Source: JAQVEM01 sp964603595 (GTDB lineage: Bacteria; Actinomycetota; Humimicrobiia; Humimicrobiales; Humimicrobiaceae). From it: a DNA stretch of 64,000 nucleotides. Positions 52,667 to 61,557 of the stretch are shown here, one piece after another (position 1 is the stretch's first letter; the number at the start of each line of letters is the position of its first letter). The position numbers and the translations under genes were made by a program. The stretch is taken from NCBI GenBank assembly GCA_964603595.1, contig CAZRVN010000001.1, positions 246,583-310,582 on the forward strand, read 5' to 3'. The notes under the pieces are model-generated. The model was given only the letters and a program-made list of their open reading frames with translations, did no database searches and had not been told where the DNA came from.

Positions 52667-53968
52667 TTATTTGTTTATAAGCTTAACATTTAAAAAATGC
52701 GTGGAACAGGATATACAGGGGTCATAGGCTCTTACTAACATTTCACAGGCAAGTTTTATTTCATCTTCGCTTTTATCTATTATTGCAGGTACAAGTGCTT
52801 TCATATCATTTTCAATATTGGCATAGTTCATACCTGTGGGGATAATTAAATTTGCCTTTTCTATTCTTCCCTTATTATTATATGTATAATCATGAATAAG
52901 AAGCCCCCTTGGCGCTTCCACAACTCCAACACCTCTTCCAGCTCCTTCTTTAATATCTGCCATTCTTTTATCCTCATCCAGGCCGTCTGCAAGAATCCTA
53001 TCAATTAATCTTATGCTGTCATCAACACTATGAACAATTTCAACAAACTGGGCTATATTATTCATAAAAGGATTGTAGCACGGAGCTTCAAGCCCCAGCT
53101 CACTAGCATATTCCCTGGCATTTTCAGTAAGTTTTTCATGGTTATTGTTAAACCTTGCCAGGGCACCAACCATATAGGAATCCCTGCTCGCCCAGCAGTG
53201 CTTTGAAGTTGAATGCTTTACTATTTTCTCTTTTATTTTGTCAAGATAATTCTGGTCATTTATAGCCCATCCATCAGTTGATTTTATATCCCCATCATAA
53301 ATTGCATACTCATCTTTATTACTTATAGAAATATACTCTGTTTCCCTTTCAAAATCAGGTATATTTATTGTTTTTAAAACCTCAAGTGATTTTTCAAGAT
53401 CAGTGTAACATGCATTAAGCATTTTTTTCATTTTTAACATTTCTTCTTCAGTTGGTAGCTTGGTAAAACCACCTATCACTATTCTTATAGGGTGAACAGC
53501 CCTCCCACCTATAATCCTTACCATATCATTTGCCATTTTTTTGGTTCTTAAAGCAATATTAACAACCTCAGGATGTGTTTTTATAAGAGGTATTATACTT
53601 CCAGCTCCAAAAAAATCAGGTGCCGCCAGAAAATAAACATGAAGTACATTGCTCTGGATATTTTCATGATGATATACAAGTTTCCTTAAATTTATTGTCT
53701 GCCTTGATGGTTTAATATTAAGCGCTTTTTCAGTCGCTTTTATAGATGCACATGTATGCGCAACCGAACATATCCCGCAGATTCTTGAAGTTATATGCGA
53801 GGGTTCATCGCATTTCTTACCAACCAGCATAGCTTCAAAAAATCTTGGTGATTCGGGTATCCTGAATATTAACTCCTCAATTTTCTTATCTTTTACATTT
53901 ATAACCAGGTCACCATGACCTTCAACTCTTGAAACAGGGGAAATTTCTATATTTATATTATCTGCCAT
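52667..53968 (-). CDS. hydA: Group 3b [NiFe]-hydrogenase catalytic (alpha) subunit
   Basis: 433 residues from the ATG at 53968. The ATG at 53974 is in frame, but GGAGG is only three bases from it and nine from the second. The nickel ligands are intact: RICGICSVAHTC near the N-terminus and DPCISCSTH near the C-terminus, followed by nine residues (FLNVKLINK) that should be removed by the maturation protease. The N-terminal ISPVSRVEGHGDL is typical. The gene order beta-gamma-delta-alpha matches the NAD(P)-linked soluble hydrogenase (sulfhydrogenase) of Pyrococcus, so it should act in the cytoplasm in both directions, some members also reducing sulfur to H2S. Confidence 0.95.
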   Translation of the reverse strand: MADNINIEISPVSRVEGHGDLVINVKDKKIEELIFRIPESPRFFEAMLVGKKCDEPSHITSRICGICSVAHTCASIKATEKALNIKPSRQTINLRKLVYHHENIQSNVLHVYFLAAPDFFGAGSIIPLIKTHPEVVNIALRTKKMANDMVRIIGGRAVHPIRIVIGGFTKLPTEEEMLKMKKMLNACYTDLEKSLEVLKTINIPDFERETEYISISNKDEYAIYDGDIKSTDGWAINDQNYLDKIKEKIVKHSTSKHCWASRDSYMVGALARFNNNHEKLTENAREYASELGLEAPCYNPFMNNIAQFVEIVHSVDDSIRLIDRILADGLDEDKRMADIKEGAGRGVGVVEAPRGLLIHDYTYNNKGRIEKANLIIPTGMNYANIENDMKALVPAIIDKSEDEIKLACEMLVRAYDPCISCSTHFLNVKLINK

Positions 53969-53970
53969 TA

Positions 53971-54744
53971 TCATGAACCTCCAGAATCACTATTTTTTTC
54001 ATTCTTATCTTTATTTTTTTTGCATCCATTATAAAAATTAAACCTGCTTAAAATATCTTCAACTGTAAGCCCGTACTTTTTCAATAAATCTTTCTGTGCA
54101 TTAACATTTGGGTTATCAATAAGCCCCCTGCATCCATCACAGCCAGCACCGCTATTGGGGCACCTTGAGTTACATCCAGCTCTTGTAACCGGGCCCAGGC
54201 AGGTTATTCCAAATTCATATACACATGTATTCCCATTTCTCTTGCATTCCACACATACGGGGTAATCAGGTATTTCCGGCTTTCTCCCTATAATAAGAGA
54301 CCTTATTATATCCACAATTTCAAACCTGTTCGGGGGACAACCCCTTGCATAATAATCAACCTTGACATACTCATCAACCGGCTTAACCCCAATTGAGTCT
54401 ATCCAATCTTTTTTTTCGCCATAAACAAGTTCTTTTGCCTTTTCCAATCCGTATATATTACTCAGGCAATTCAAACCCCCGCTTACCGAGCATGAACCAA
54501 CTGCAACTACTAATTTTGCTATATCCCTTATTTTTTTTATTCTTTCAACTCCATGTCTGGTAGTAATAGAACCCTCAACCAGTGCAATTTCGTAATTATC
54601 ACTTTGCTCTGTCACAGCTTCTGTAAAATTTACTATTTCAACAGCACTAACCAGGTCAAGCAACTGGTCTTCCAAGTTTAGTATCTCAAGCTGGCAACCG
54701 CCACATCCTGTGAATCCAAAAACTCCTAACTTCTGCTTACCCAT
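53971..54744 (-). CDS. hydD: Group 3b hydrogenase small (delta) subunit
   Basis: 257 residues. Electron-transfer partner of the catalytic subunit. The proximal cluster motif TGCGGCQLEIL (Cys14, Cys17), VGSCSVSGG and GCPPNR are present, and a C-terminal Cys-rich segment (CVECKRNGNTC...CLGPVTRAGC...CPNSGAGCDGC) binds further Fe-S clusters. No Tat signal occurs, which fits a cytoplasmic enzyme. Its ATG shares a base with the gamma stop (TAATG), and its stop overlaps the alternative alpha ATG, so the operon is tightly coupled. The C-terminus is Lys/Ser-rich and atypical. Confidence 0.94.
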   Translation of the reverse strand: MGKQKLGVFGFTGCGGCQLEILNLEDQLLDLVSAVEIVNFTEAVTEQSDNYEIALVEGSITTRHGVERIKKIRDIAKLVVAVGSCSVSGGLNCLSNIYGLEKAKELVYGEKKDWIDSIGVKPVDEYVKVDYYARGCPPNRFEIVDIIRSLIIGRKPEIPDYPVCVECKRNGNTCVYEFGITCLGPVTRAGCNSRCPNSGAGCDGCRGLIDNPNVNAQKDLLKKYGLTVEDILSRFNFYNGCKKNKDKNEKNSDSGGS

Positions 54745-55601
54745 TATACGGCCTCCTTTAAATTCTTAATTTCCCATAAACTGAAAACAGGCCCGTCAAC
54801 ACAAACCAGCTTATCGCCTATACGACAATGATTACATTTACCAACTCCGCATTCCATTCTTCTTTCCAGTGAGAGAAATATCTTATCAGGCGGATATTTT
54901 TTTTCTTCTAATTCCATTATTACATATTTATACATTACTGGCGGACCGCAAACAACTACATAGGTATCCTCAACAGGAAAATCCACCCTGGGTATCAATT
55001 TCGTACAGACTCCAATCTCGCCGGTCCACTTATCATCAGGATTATCTACAGTAACACATGTCGAGACATCACTTCTGTCGTCAAAATATTGAATATCGCT
55101 TTTAAATAAAACACTCTCCGGATTAACCGCGCCATATATTATCATCATTTTTTTATAATCTTCCCTGTGATTTATAATGTACTTTATTAATGACATGAGC
55201 GGTGCAATACCCAGACCACCCGCAATTAAAAGAACATTATGCCCTCTAATTTTATCATAAGGGAAATGGCCATTCCCAAACGGCCCTCTTATCCCGACTT
55301 TTGAGCCTTCTTTCATCCTGTGCAGAGCACCTGAAACATTTCCAACATCCCTTATGCATAGCTGGAAAAAATCTCTATTATCCGGGCTTGAAGTTATTGA
55401 AAAGGGCGCTTCACCAAGCCCAAAAACAGTTAATTCAATAAATTGGCCCGGATTAAAATAGAAATTATCCTGCTTTTCTTTATTATCAAAAGCTATATTA
55501 AATATTTTTTCAGTAGGGCTTATCCTCTGTATTTTATTAATAACTGCAAGTTCTGGAACATATATGTTACTTTTATTTTTATCACCTTTATCCAGGGCCA
55601 T
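54744..55601 (-). CDS. hydG: Group 3b hydrogenase FAD/NAD(P)-binding (gamma) subunit
   Basis: 285 residues. Ferredoxin-NADP reductase-like: FAD-binding beta barrel (FYFNPGQFIELTVFGLGEAP, FSITSSP), nicotinamide-binding domain (NVLLIAGGLGIAPLMSLIK, VVVCGPPVMYKYV) and a C-terminal [2Fe-2S] motif ERRMECGVGKCNHCRIGDK...C. It links hydrogen oxidation to NAD(P)+ reduction, or the reverse. It resembles dihydroorotate dehydrogenase electron-transfer subunits and NfnA, but its place in hydBGDA settles its role. It starts directly after the beta stop. Confidence 0.94.
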   Translation of the reverse strand: MALDKGDKNKSNIYVPELAVINKIQRISPTEKIFNIAFDNKEKQDNFYFNPGQFIELTVFGLGEAPFSITSSPDNRDFFQLCIRDVGNVSGALHRMKEGSKVGIRGPFGNGHFPYDKIRGHNVLLIAGGLGIAPLMSLIKYIINHREDYKKMMIIYGAVNPESVLFKSDIQYFDDRSDVSTCVTVDNPDDKWTGEIGVCTKLIPRVDFPVEDTYVVVCGPPVMYKYVIMELEEKKYPPDKIFLSLERRMECGVGKCNHCRIGDKLVCVDGPVFSLWEIKNLKEAV

Positions 55602-56633
55602 TTATATACTCACCTCTTTATTAATGGAATTAATATCCTCGGCAATATTAATCTTTGCAAGGCATGCTTCTATACACCTTCCACAACCCACGCAGGCATA
55701 TCTTCCAAATTTATCAAAGAACGTTTTTAGTTTACACCTATATCTCTGTTTTAATCTATTTTCCTTATCAGGTCTGAAGTTATGTCCACCTGCTACCACT
55801 CCGTATCCCGGTATCATACAGGAATCCCACTCCCTGCTTTTACTTCCGCTTTTAAGATTAAGCTTAATATCATCTTTTACATTAAAACAAAAACATGTAG
55901 GACAAACCAGGTTACAGGACCCGCAGCTATAACAATCCTTTGCAATTCTTTTCCAGAACTCATCGTCATTGTAAATTAATTCAAAATTATTATAAAAATC
56001 TTTTATATTTACATCCAGTTTAAATTTCTTACGGTATTCATCCATATACCTTTTATAATCACTAAAATCCACTGCTGAGGCGTTACTTACCTCTGAATAT
56101 TTATTTAATATTTTATTTCCTTCTGCAGTTGCAACCCTTATAAAATAACTATCCTCCAGTTCCGTAAGATAAAGGTCAAACCCTTCGGTTGCATAATCAC
56201 TCCCCATGCTTGGAGAAAAATTTGTTTCAGTCGGCTCAGTGTCCATTCCAATTACAATAAGATTTTTTCTTTTCGCCATATAGTTTTCATCAACAAAATC
56301 TGTAGTAAAAAATTTATCCAAAAAGTTCATTCCGTTTATATCCCACGCATTAATTCCAAAGAGTACTTTCTTACCGCTTTTTATTACCGGTTTTACCTTA
56401 ATTGTTTTGCCTACATCATAAGTAACTAACTCTTCTGATGGAGGGAATAAAATTTTTTTAGCCGGTGGGATTGTTGTTCTTGTATAATTGGTATCCAGTT
56501 CGGAAATATCTTTAATCTGAACAAAGTCATGAATTGCATTATCTTTCTTTTTTGGCCCGATAAATTCATAATTGTAAATCAGGGATTTTACAAAATCTTT
56601 ATAAGCATTAATACTCATAATTTTGTATAACAT
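55602..56633 (-). CDS. hydB: Group 3b hydrogenase iron-sulfur (beta) subunit
   Basis: 343 residues. Anaerobic sulfite reductase A/sulfhydrogenase beta-like protein. Two ferredoxin-type [4Fe-4S] motifs near the C-terminus: CYSCGSCNLVCPTC and CVGCGRCIEAC. The upstream part has GINAWDINGMNFLD and MDTEPTETNF blocks of this family. It carries electrons between the flavoprotein subunit and the hydrogenase core. It is the first gene of the operon, with an AAGGAG site five to six bases from the ATG and a near-consensus promoter upstream. Confidence 0.94.
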   Translation of the reverse strand: MLYKIMSINAYKDFVKSLIYNYEFIGPKKKDNAIHDFVQIKDISELDTNYTRTTIPPAKKILFPPSEELVTYDVGKTIKVKPVIKSGKKVLFGINAWDINGMNFLDKFFTTDFVDENYMAKRKNLIVIGMDTEPTETNFSPSMGSDYATEGFDLYLTELEDSYFIRVATAEGNKILNKYSEVSNASAVDFSDYKRYMDEYRKKFKLDVNIKDFYNNFELIYNDDEFWKRIAKDCYSCGSCNLVCPTCFCFNVKDDIKLNLKSGSKSREWDSCMIPGYGVVAGGHNFRPDKENRLKQRYRCKLKTFFDKFGRYACVGCGRCIEACLAKINIAEDINSINKEVSI

Positions 56634-56713
56634 ATACTCTCCTTGCTTTTGCTTCTACAATTTGGCATAAACCAGCCAGGCATTCAGTATGTTTGTAAAA
56701 GGTTTGTAACAAT

Positions 56714-56742
56714 AAAATATCATCTACTTATATTAATGTCAA
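56714..56742 (-). promoter_or_regulatory. Promoter of the hydrogenase operon
   Basis: Minus-strand TTGACA (56737-56742), 17-base spacer, TATTTT (56714-56719) with TG one base upstream of the -10. This consensus -35 with exact spacing and extended -10 gives a leader of about 75 bases before hydB. The rest of 56634-56874 has no gene; a hypA gene is not there. Confidence 0.65.
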
Positions 56743-56874
56743 CATTGTATATGCTTAAAAATAAACTTCTTTAATTTAAATTTTTCACTGTTTATCTTAA
56801 CTATTATATGCTTTTTTAAAGAAAAGATATTTTGCTTTAGTAATTATAAAAATCAATTTTTATAATTGATGTGG

Positions 56875-57534
56875 TTACTTATAACATTTATTGGAAACAG
56901 CATTTTCAAGCCATATTATCCATTTATCCAGGCCAATTCCCGTTTTACAGGAGATTTGGATTATTTTAGAATCAAGGTTAAGCTTTCTTACTGTATTGCT
57001 AAAAAATTCCAGATTAAAATCACTTATTTCTAATAAATCTATCTTATTAAGCAAAACCAGATTCCCTTTAATGAATGCAGGTGGATATTTTACCGGTTTA
57101 TCATCGCCTTCATTTACTGATGACAGTACAATCTTGTAATCTTCCCCAAGGTCAAAACCTACAGGACAGATCAAATTACCAACATTTTCAATTATTATAA
57201 TATCCAGATTTTTTATTTTTAATTTTTTAACCGCACTTGAGACCATTGTAGCATTTAGATGACAGGCACCTCCTGTATTTATCTGGACAACGCGAGGAGT
57301 AAATTTTTGGATTTTTTCAGAATCATATGTTGAAGATATATCCCCTTCAATTACTCCTGTTTTCTTTTTATTATTCAACCTCTTTATAGTTTCTATAATC
57401 AGGGAAGTCTTACCCGCACCGGGTGATGAGAGCAGATTTAAAACCATAACATTATTTTCCTCAAACAATTTCCTGTTTTTAGCTGCGTGGTCTTTATTGT
57501 ATTTTAATACATTTTCAACAATATCTATTTTCAT
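56875..57534 (-). CDS. hypB: Hydrogenase nickel incorporation GTPase HypB
   Basis: 219 residues. GTPase that drives nickel insertion. P-loop LSSPGAGKTS (about 35-44), VIEGDISSTYD, the metal-site motif GGACHLNA, ENVGNLICP and the base-specificity motif NKIDLL are present. The N-terminal high-affinity CxxCGC nickel site and His-rich stretch found in some HypB are absent, so it is the minimal form. It lies upstream of the hydrogenase operon on the same strand. No HypA, its usual partner, is found in the window. Confidence 0.95.
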   Translation of the reverse strand: MKIDIVENVLKYNKDHAAKNRKLFEENNVMVLNLLSSPGAGKTSLIIETIKRLNNKKKTGVIEGDISSTYDSEKIQKFTPRVVQINTGGACHLNATMVSSAVKKLKIKNLDIIIIENVGNLICPVGFDLGEDYKIVLSSVNEGDDKPVKYPPAFIKGNLVLLNKIDLLEISDFNLEFFSNTVRKLNLDSKIIQISCKTGIGLDKWIIWLENAVSNKCYK

Positions 57535-57650
57535 CCTAAAGCATATTCTACAGTAATATAAAATATTTTCATAAAGAAAATTTTAAAAATTTATATCACG
57601 CTATTTTACCCATATATACTGTTAATTTATTAAAAATTTTATTATTTTAT

Positions 57651-57679
57651 TTGTAAATTAAAATTGATGTTGCTATAAT
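57651..57679 (+). promoter_or_regulatory. Promoter of the DUF1015 gene
   Basis: TTGTAA (57651-57656), 17-base spacer, TATAAT (57674-57679) preceded by TGC (extended -10). The leader is about 65 bases and contains GGGAGG, which lies rather far (11 bases) from the ATG. Confidence 0.6.
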
Positions 57680-57752
57680 CTCAATTCAACTTTATATTAA
57701 TTCATTAGGGGATAGCTCCATTTATTTCAAAAAAAGGGAGGAATTTTAATAA

Positions 57753-59054
57753 ATGGTTGATGTGGCACCTTTCAGAGGGCTTTTTTTCAACGAAAAAAAA
57801 GCAGGAAAAATTTCTAAAGTAATTTCCCCTCCCTATGATGTTATTTCTTTAGATTTAAAAAACAAATTGTATGATTCCAGCAAATATAACATTATTAATT
57901 TAACGCTGCCAGAAGGTAAGACCACAGAGAAATATAAAAGGGCTAAAGATCTATTAAACGATTGGATAAACAAAAAGATATTGATATTTGATAATGACAA
58001 AAGCTTCTATATATTCAGGGAAAATTTTTCTCTTGGCGGTAAAATAAAAAAAATCTCCGGTTTTATAGGATTAACCAGACTGGAACCCTACTACAATCTA
58101 CAAATTATGCCCCATGAAAAAACATCAACAAAAGTAAAAAGAGATAGGCTTGAGTTGCTATCAGAATGCCATACAAACTTCGGTCTGGTTTTTACCATTT
58201 ATAATGACAGCCATCATAGAATAAAAGACGTAATAGAAATTCAAATTAAGAATGACCCTGTTATAGATATACAACCGTATTATGATTCTTCTTTAAACTT
58301 TAAATTATGGAAAGTTTCAGACAGTGAAAATATAAATAAAATTATAAATATCATGAAAGGAAAGAAGTTAATTATAGCAGATGGTCACCACCGCTACGAA
58401 ACTTCTTTTAAATATAAAAACACACATGAAAGGCATCTCAGAAATAAAAAAGAAAAGGAGAGGTCCTATCCCGAGGATTTTATTCTTACATTATATATTG
58501 ATAGTAACCAGAATGATTTCCTTATACTGCCTACCCACAGACTAATAAAATTTCTTAATTACCCAGGTATTGAAGAATTTATTAATAAAATCAGTTATAC
58601 CTTTGATGTTGAAGAAAAAAGATTAAAATCCGCCAGTTATATTAACGAAAAATTATCCAAATCAAAATCAAAAGGCCTCAAGAGCTTTTTCATATACAGT
58701 AGGGAGGAAAAAATATATTTTATAACTTTAAAATCAATTTATATGAAAAATATTACTTATAGAAAAACAGCAGATTTTGATTATTCTACTATGGATATAA
58801 ACATACTCCAGAAATTTCTTACAGAATATATTTCCAACTTGTATAAAATAAAAAAAATCGATTATTCTTATTCAACTGGTAAAGTAATAAATGATATAGA
58901 TTGTAAAAAATATGATATTGGAATATTTTTAAACGCACCCACAGCAAATGAGCTTGAAATAATCTGTAAAGAAGGTTATCTTATGCCTGAAAAATCCACC
59001 TATTTTTACCCAAAACCCTGCTCCGGCCTTGTTATGTATAAATTTTATCGCTAA
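57753..59054 (+). CDS. DUF1015 family protein
   Basis: 433 residues, the usual family length. Recognisable blocks: VDVAPFRGLFFN at the start, ISPPYDVIS (about 24-32), LEPYYNLQIMPHEKT, the highly conserved IADGHHRYETSF (about 205-216) and the C-terminal PEKSTYFYPKPCSGLVMYKF. The family is widespread in anaerobes and related to the ParB-like fold of free-serine kinases, so a small-molecule kinase role is possible but unproven. It is a single gene that converges with pckG. Confidence 0.88.
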   Translation: MVDVAPFRGLFFNEKKAGKISKVISPPYDVISLDLKNKLYDSSKYNIINLTLPEGKTTEKYKRAKDLLNDWINKKILIFDNDKSFYIFRENFSLGGKIKKISGFIGLTRLEPYYNLQIMPHEKTSTKVKRDRLELLSECHTNFGLVFTIYNDSHHRIKDVIEIQIKNDPVIDIQPYYDSSLNFKLWKVSDSENINKIINIMKGKKLIIADGHHRYETSFKYKNTHERHLRNKKEKERSYPEDFILTLYIDSNQNDFLILPTHRLIKFLNYPGIEEFINKISYTFDVEEKRLKSASYINEKLSKSKSKGLKSFFIYSREEKIYFITLKSIYMKNITYRKTADFDYSTMDINILQKFLTEYISNLYKIKKIDYSYSTGKVINDIDCKKYDIGIFLNAPTANELEIICKEGYLMPEKSTYFYPKPCSGLVMYKFYR

Positions 59055-59110
59055 TAGGATAAATATTATATTATTAAGCAATTTCGAGAAATAGATAAAA
59101 ATACAAATAA

Positions 59111-60982
59111 CTAAAAGGAAATTGGAGAGATATATTCACCCTTTTTGCTTTTTAAATCTTTAAGTTTTTTTCTCTGTTCTTCTAAAATTTTAAACAGCAA
59201 ATCCGGGACATCGCTACCCAGTTCATTATATATTTTTACAATCCTGTCTATCTTTGAAAGATTCTCCGGAATTCTTAATGTAAATTGTTCAATATAATCT
59301 TCCCTGCTATAATCCCTTTTTAGGACATCCCTGAACAAGACTTTTAGATCTTCATACTCTGGAATAAAGCCGGTACCCATATCCACAGCTCCTGTATCTC
59401 CATTAACTCTGAGCTCCATCCATTTTAACCATATCATTTTATCAAGCTTACTATTTAGATACTTGCCATCTTTATCTTTTATGAAATAATTTACTCCGAA
59501 TATCAACGGGGCGGTTTCCAGGGACTGCCCGAATTTTAGATTTATATCTACGTACTTACCTATTGGTATTGAAAGAAAATCAAGATTAGACATCGGGTTA
59601 AACTCCCTTACTCCTGTTTTGCCAAGTGTAGCCGCAGTAGTTTCAGACTCTATAGCAGCTCCCATGGTTATAATACCATGATTCCATCCATATGCTTCCT
59701 GTACCGGAACCAGCGTATCAGAATCCCTTCCGCCATATATTATTCCCCCCAGTAATACCCCATCCGGGTTATTATATTCAGGGTCAATATTTTCTAAATT
59801 CTTAAGGTTTGTAGTAAATCTTGCATTTTTATGAGAAAGACTAATTTCATTCCCTTTATCGTCCACCTTCCCGGGATACCACCCTCCGGTATAATTAATC
59901 CCTTTTTCCGGTATTTTACCCGGCTTACCAATCCAGTAAACCTTTCCATCTCCATTCATCAGTACATTAGAGAATATTGTTTCATTTTCCTCATTTAATA
60001 CTTTCCATATTATTGGGTCATCTTCAGGATTAATATCTTTTATTATCCCAAAAATTCCAACTTCCACATTAACTGCATGCGCTTTTCCATCTATATTCCT
60101 GATATATGCAATATCATCTCCTATAATGGTCTCGCCTCTTATCATCGCAGTTGAAGTTTTTCCGCACATTGACGGAAAAGCACCGGCAAAATAAGTTACC
60201 CTCCCGGACGGGCCATGAATCCCCGAAACAAACATATGTTCCGTTAGCCAACCCTCTCCTGATGCTTTGTTTATTGCCAGACGCATTGCCAGCTTTTTAA
60301 GGCCAATGGTGTTTCCACCATATTGTGTATTCATAGAATAAACAATATCTTCTTCTGTATCTATGTATATCCTTCTTTTTTGGACATTTTTACTAATAGC
60401 ATTTTTTAGTTCTCCTTCAGAATGAACAAATCTGAAAAACCCTTCGTAATCACCAAGTCTCTTAAATTCTTCATAACCCTGTCTGTAAAGAATAATTTCT
60501 GAATGAGCTACATAACTTGAATCAGTGAGCTGAACAGCAGTAATAGTAAAAGGCGAATCTGCAGGTCCCAGGGTAAAAAATATTATAATGAGTTCAGTGC
60601 CGACCATTATATTTGACATTATATTCCTGGTTTCTTCTATTCCTTCTTTTTTATTAATAACATTTAGGCCTTTTCCAAATTTTACTCCCTCTGGAATTAA
60701 AAATTTTGTTAATTTCTTATCTCTTGCCTGATCATCTGGCCCGTCTATATGAACAGTATGTCCCGGAATCTCAAGCTTTATCTCTTCACCATCTCTTACA
60801 GCTTTATTTCTAATATAATTAAAATCTTCTTTTGAATCATTGCAAACAAATACGGAATCAGGATTTAGTAGTTTTACATATTCCGTAATAAATTCAATAA
60901 TATATTTATTTTTTACATTTATTAACTTGTTATAATTATCAATACCACATTTTCTCTTTAATATTTCTAATTTTTCGTTCAT
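59111..60982 (-). CDS. pckG: Phosphoenolpyruvate carboxykinase (GTP)
   Basis: 623 residues. Interconverts oxaloacetate and PEP with GTP. The GTP-type P-loop has the characteristic cysteine in GAFPSMCGKTSTAM (about 272-285), and TEHMFVSGIHGPSGRVTYF and KKLAMRLAINKASGEGWLTEHM precede it. The GTP-type MNPENGFFG block is not conserved in form; the region reads VEVGIFGIIKDINPEDDPI. That places it in the divergent GTP-PEPCK branch rather than the vertebrate-like one. It serves gluconeogenesis or PEP carboxylation in fermentation. AGAGGT precedes the ATG by about five bases. Confidence 0.94.
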   Translation of the reverse strand: MNEKLEILKRKCGIDNYNKLINVKNKYIIEFITEYVKLLNPDSVFVCNDSKEDFNYIRNKAVRDGEEIKLEIPGHTVHIDGPDDQARDKKLTKFLIPEGVKFGKGLNVINKKEGIEETRNIMSNIMVGTELIIIFFTLGPADSPFTITAVQLTDSSYVAHSEIILYRQGYEEFKRLGDYEGFFRFVHSEGELKNAISKNVQKRRIYIDTEEDIVYSMNTQYGGNTIGLKKLAMRLAINKASGEGWLTEHMFVSGIHGPSGRVTYFAGAFPSMCGKTSTAMIRGETIIGDDIAYIRNIDGKAHAVNVEVGIFGIIKDINPEDDPIIWKVLNEENETIFSNVLMNGDGKVYWIGKPGKIPEKGINYTGGWYPGKVDDKGNEISLSHKNARFTTNLKNLENIDPEYNNPDGVLLGGIIYGGRDSDTLVPVQEAYGWNHGIITMGAAIESETTAATLGKTGVREFNPMSNLDFLSIPIGKYVDINLKFGQSLETAPLIFGVNYFIKDKDGKYLNSKLDKMIWLKWMELRVNGDTGAVDMGTGFIPEYEDLKVLFRDVLKRDYSREDYIEQFTLRIPENLSKIDRIVKIYNELGSDVPDLLFKILEEQRKKLKDLKSKKGEYISPISF

Positions 60983-61070
60983 TTATACCTCTGTTCTTAA
61001 TAGCCCCTTATTACTATTTTCTAATATAACAAAAAGAATTCTCTTTTTTTATAAATTTAAATTATTTTTG

Positions 61071-61076
61071 ATTATA
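61071..61076 (-). promoter_or_regulatory. Candidate -10 for pckG
   Basis: TATAAT on the minus strand, 90-95 bases upstream of the pckG start and downstream of the terminator at 61122-61164. No good -35 hexamer at 17 bases. Weak candidate. Confidence 0.3.
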
Positions 61077-61121
61077 CTAAATATTTTGCAATTAATATAG
61101 TAAAATGCCTAAAATTTAAAA

Positions 61122-61164
61122 AAAAAGACAATAAAACGAATTATTTCCATTTTATTGTCTTTTT
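61122..61164. terminator. Bidirectional intrinsic terminator between the ROK gene and pckG
   Basis: Perfect 15-bp inverted repeat, AAAAAGACAATAAAA (61122-61136) with its complement at 61150-61164, around a 13-base loop. U tracts follow on both strands (TTTTTT runs). On the minus strand it would end the ROK transcript about 400 bases after its stop. Confidence 0.7.
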
Positions 61165-61557
61165 GCGATTTTTTTTTAAATTATTATTAAAATAATTTTA
61201 ATTTATTATTATTTAATTTATATTGTCTAATTTTATTAATATTAATAAAAAAAATTATCACCTATTTGTTACTATTAAATCATATATCAGATTAAATACA
61301 TCAACTTCTGAAAGGATTATATTTATCCAATTTTTATTTACTAAAAAATTATTTGAAGTAATTAAAAGAGTTTGTCTTTCTTAAGAAGTTAAAAAAATAT
61401 ACGGATAGGATATAATAATTTTAAAATTACGAAAATTTATTCTCTATCTTTAAAGTGGTTAAAAACCCTGGTATAGCTCAATATACTTTAACTATTATCC
61501 TGGAAAAAACATCCAGACTTTTAATTATTTTTAATATTTTCTAAGAATTTTAAAAAC
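61165..61557. other. AT-rich non-coding interval downstream of the ROK gene
   Basis: About 390 bases of very AT-rich DNA. It contains a small CTGGA/TCCAG hairpin (61500-61516) without a U tract in the minus direction. No coding sequence, RNA gene or repeat family recognised. Confidence 0.5.

Noticed and set aside
61500..61516. Hairpin CTGGA/TCCAG as the glcK terminator
   Set aside because: No U tract follows on the minus strand; the 15-bp hairpin at 61122-61164 is better.
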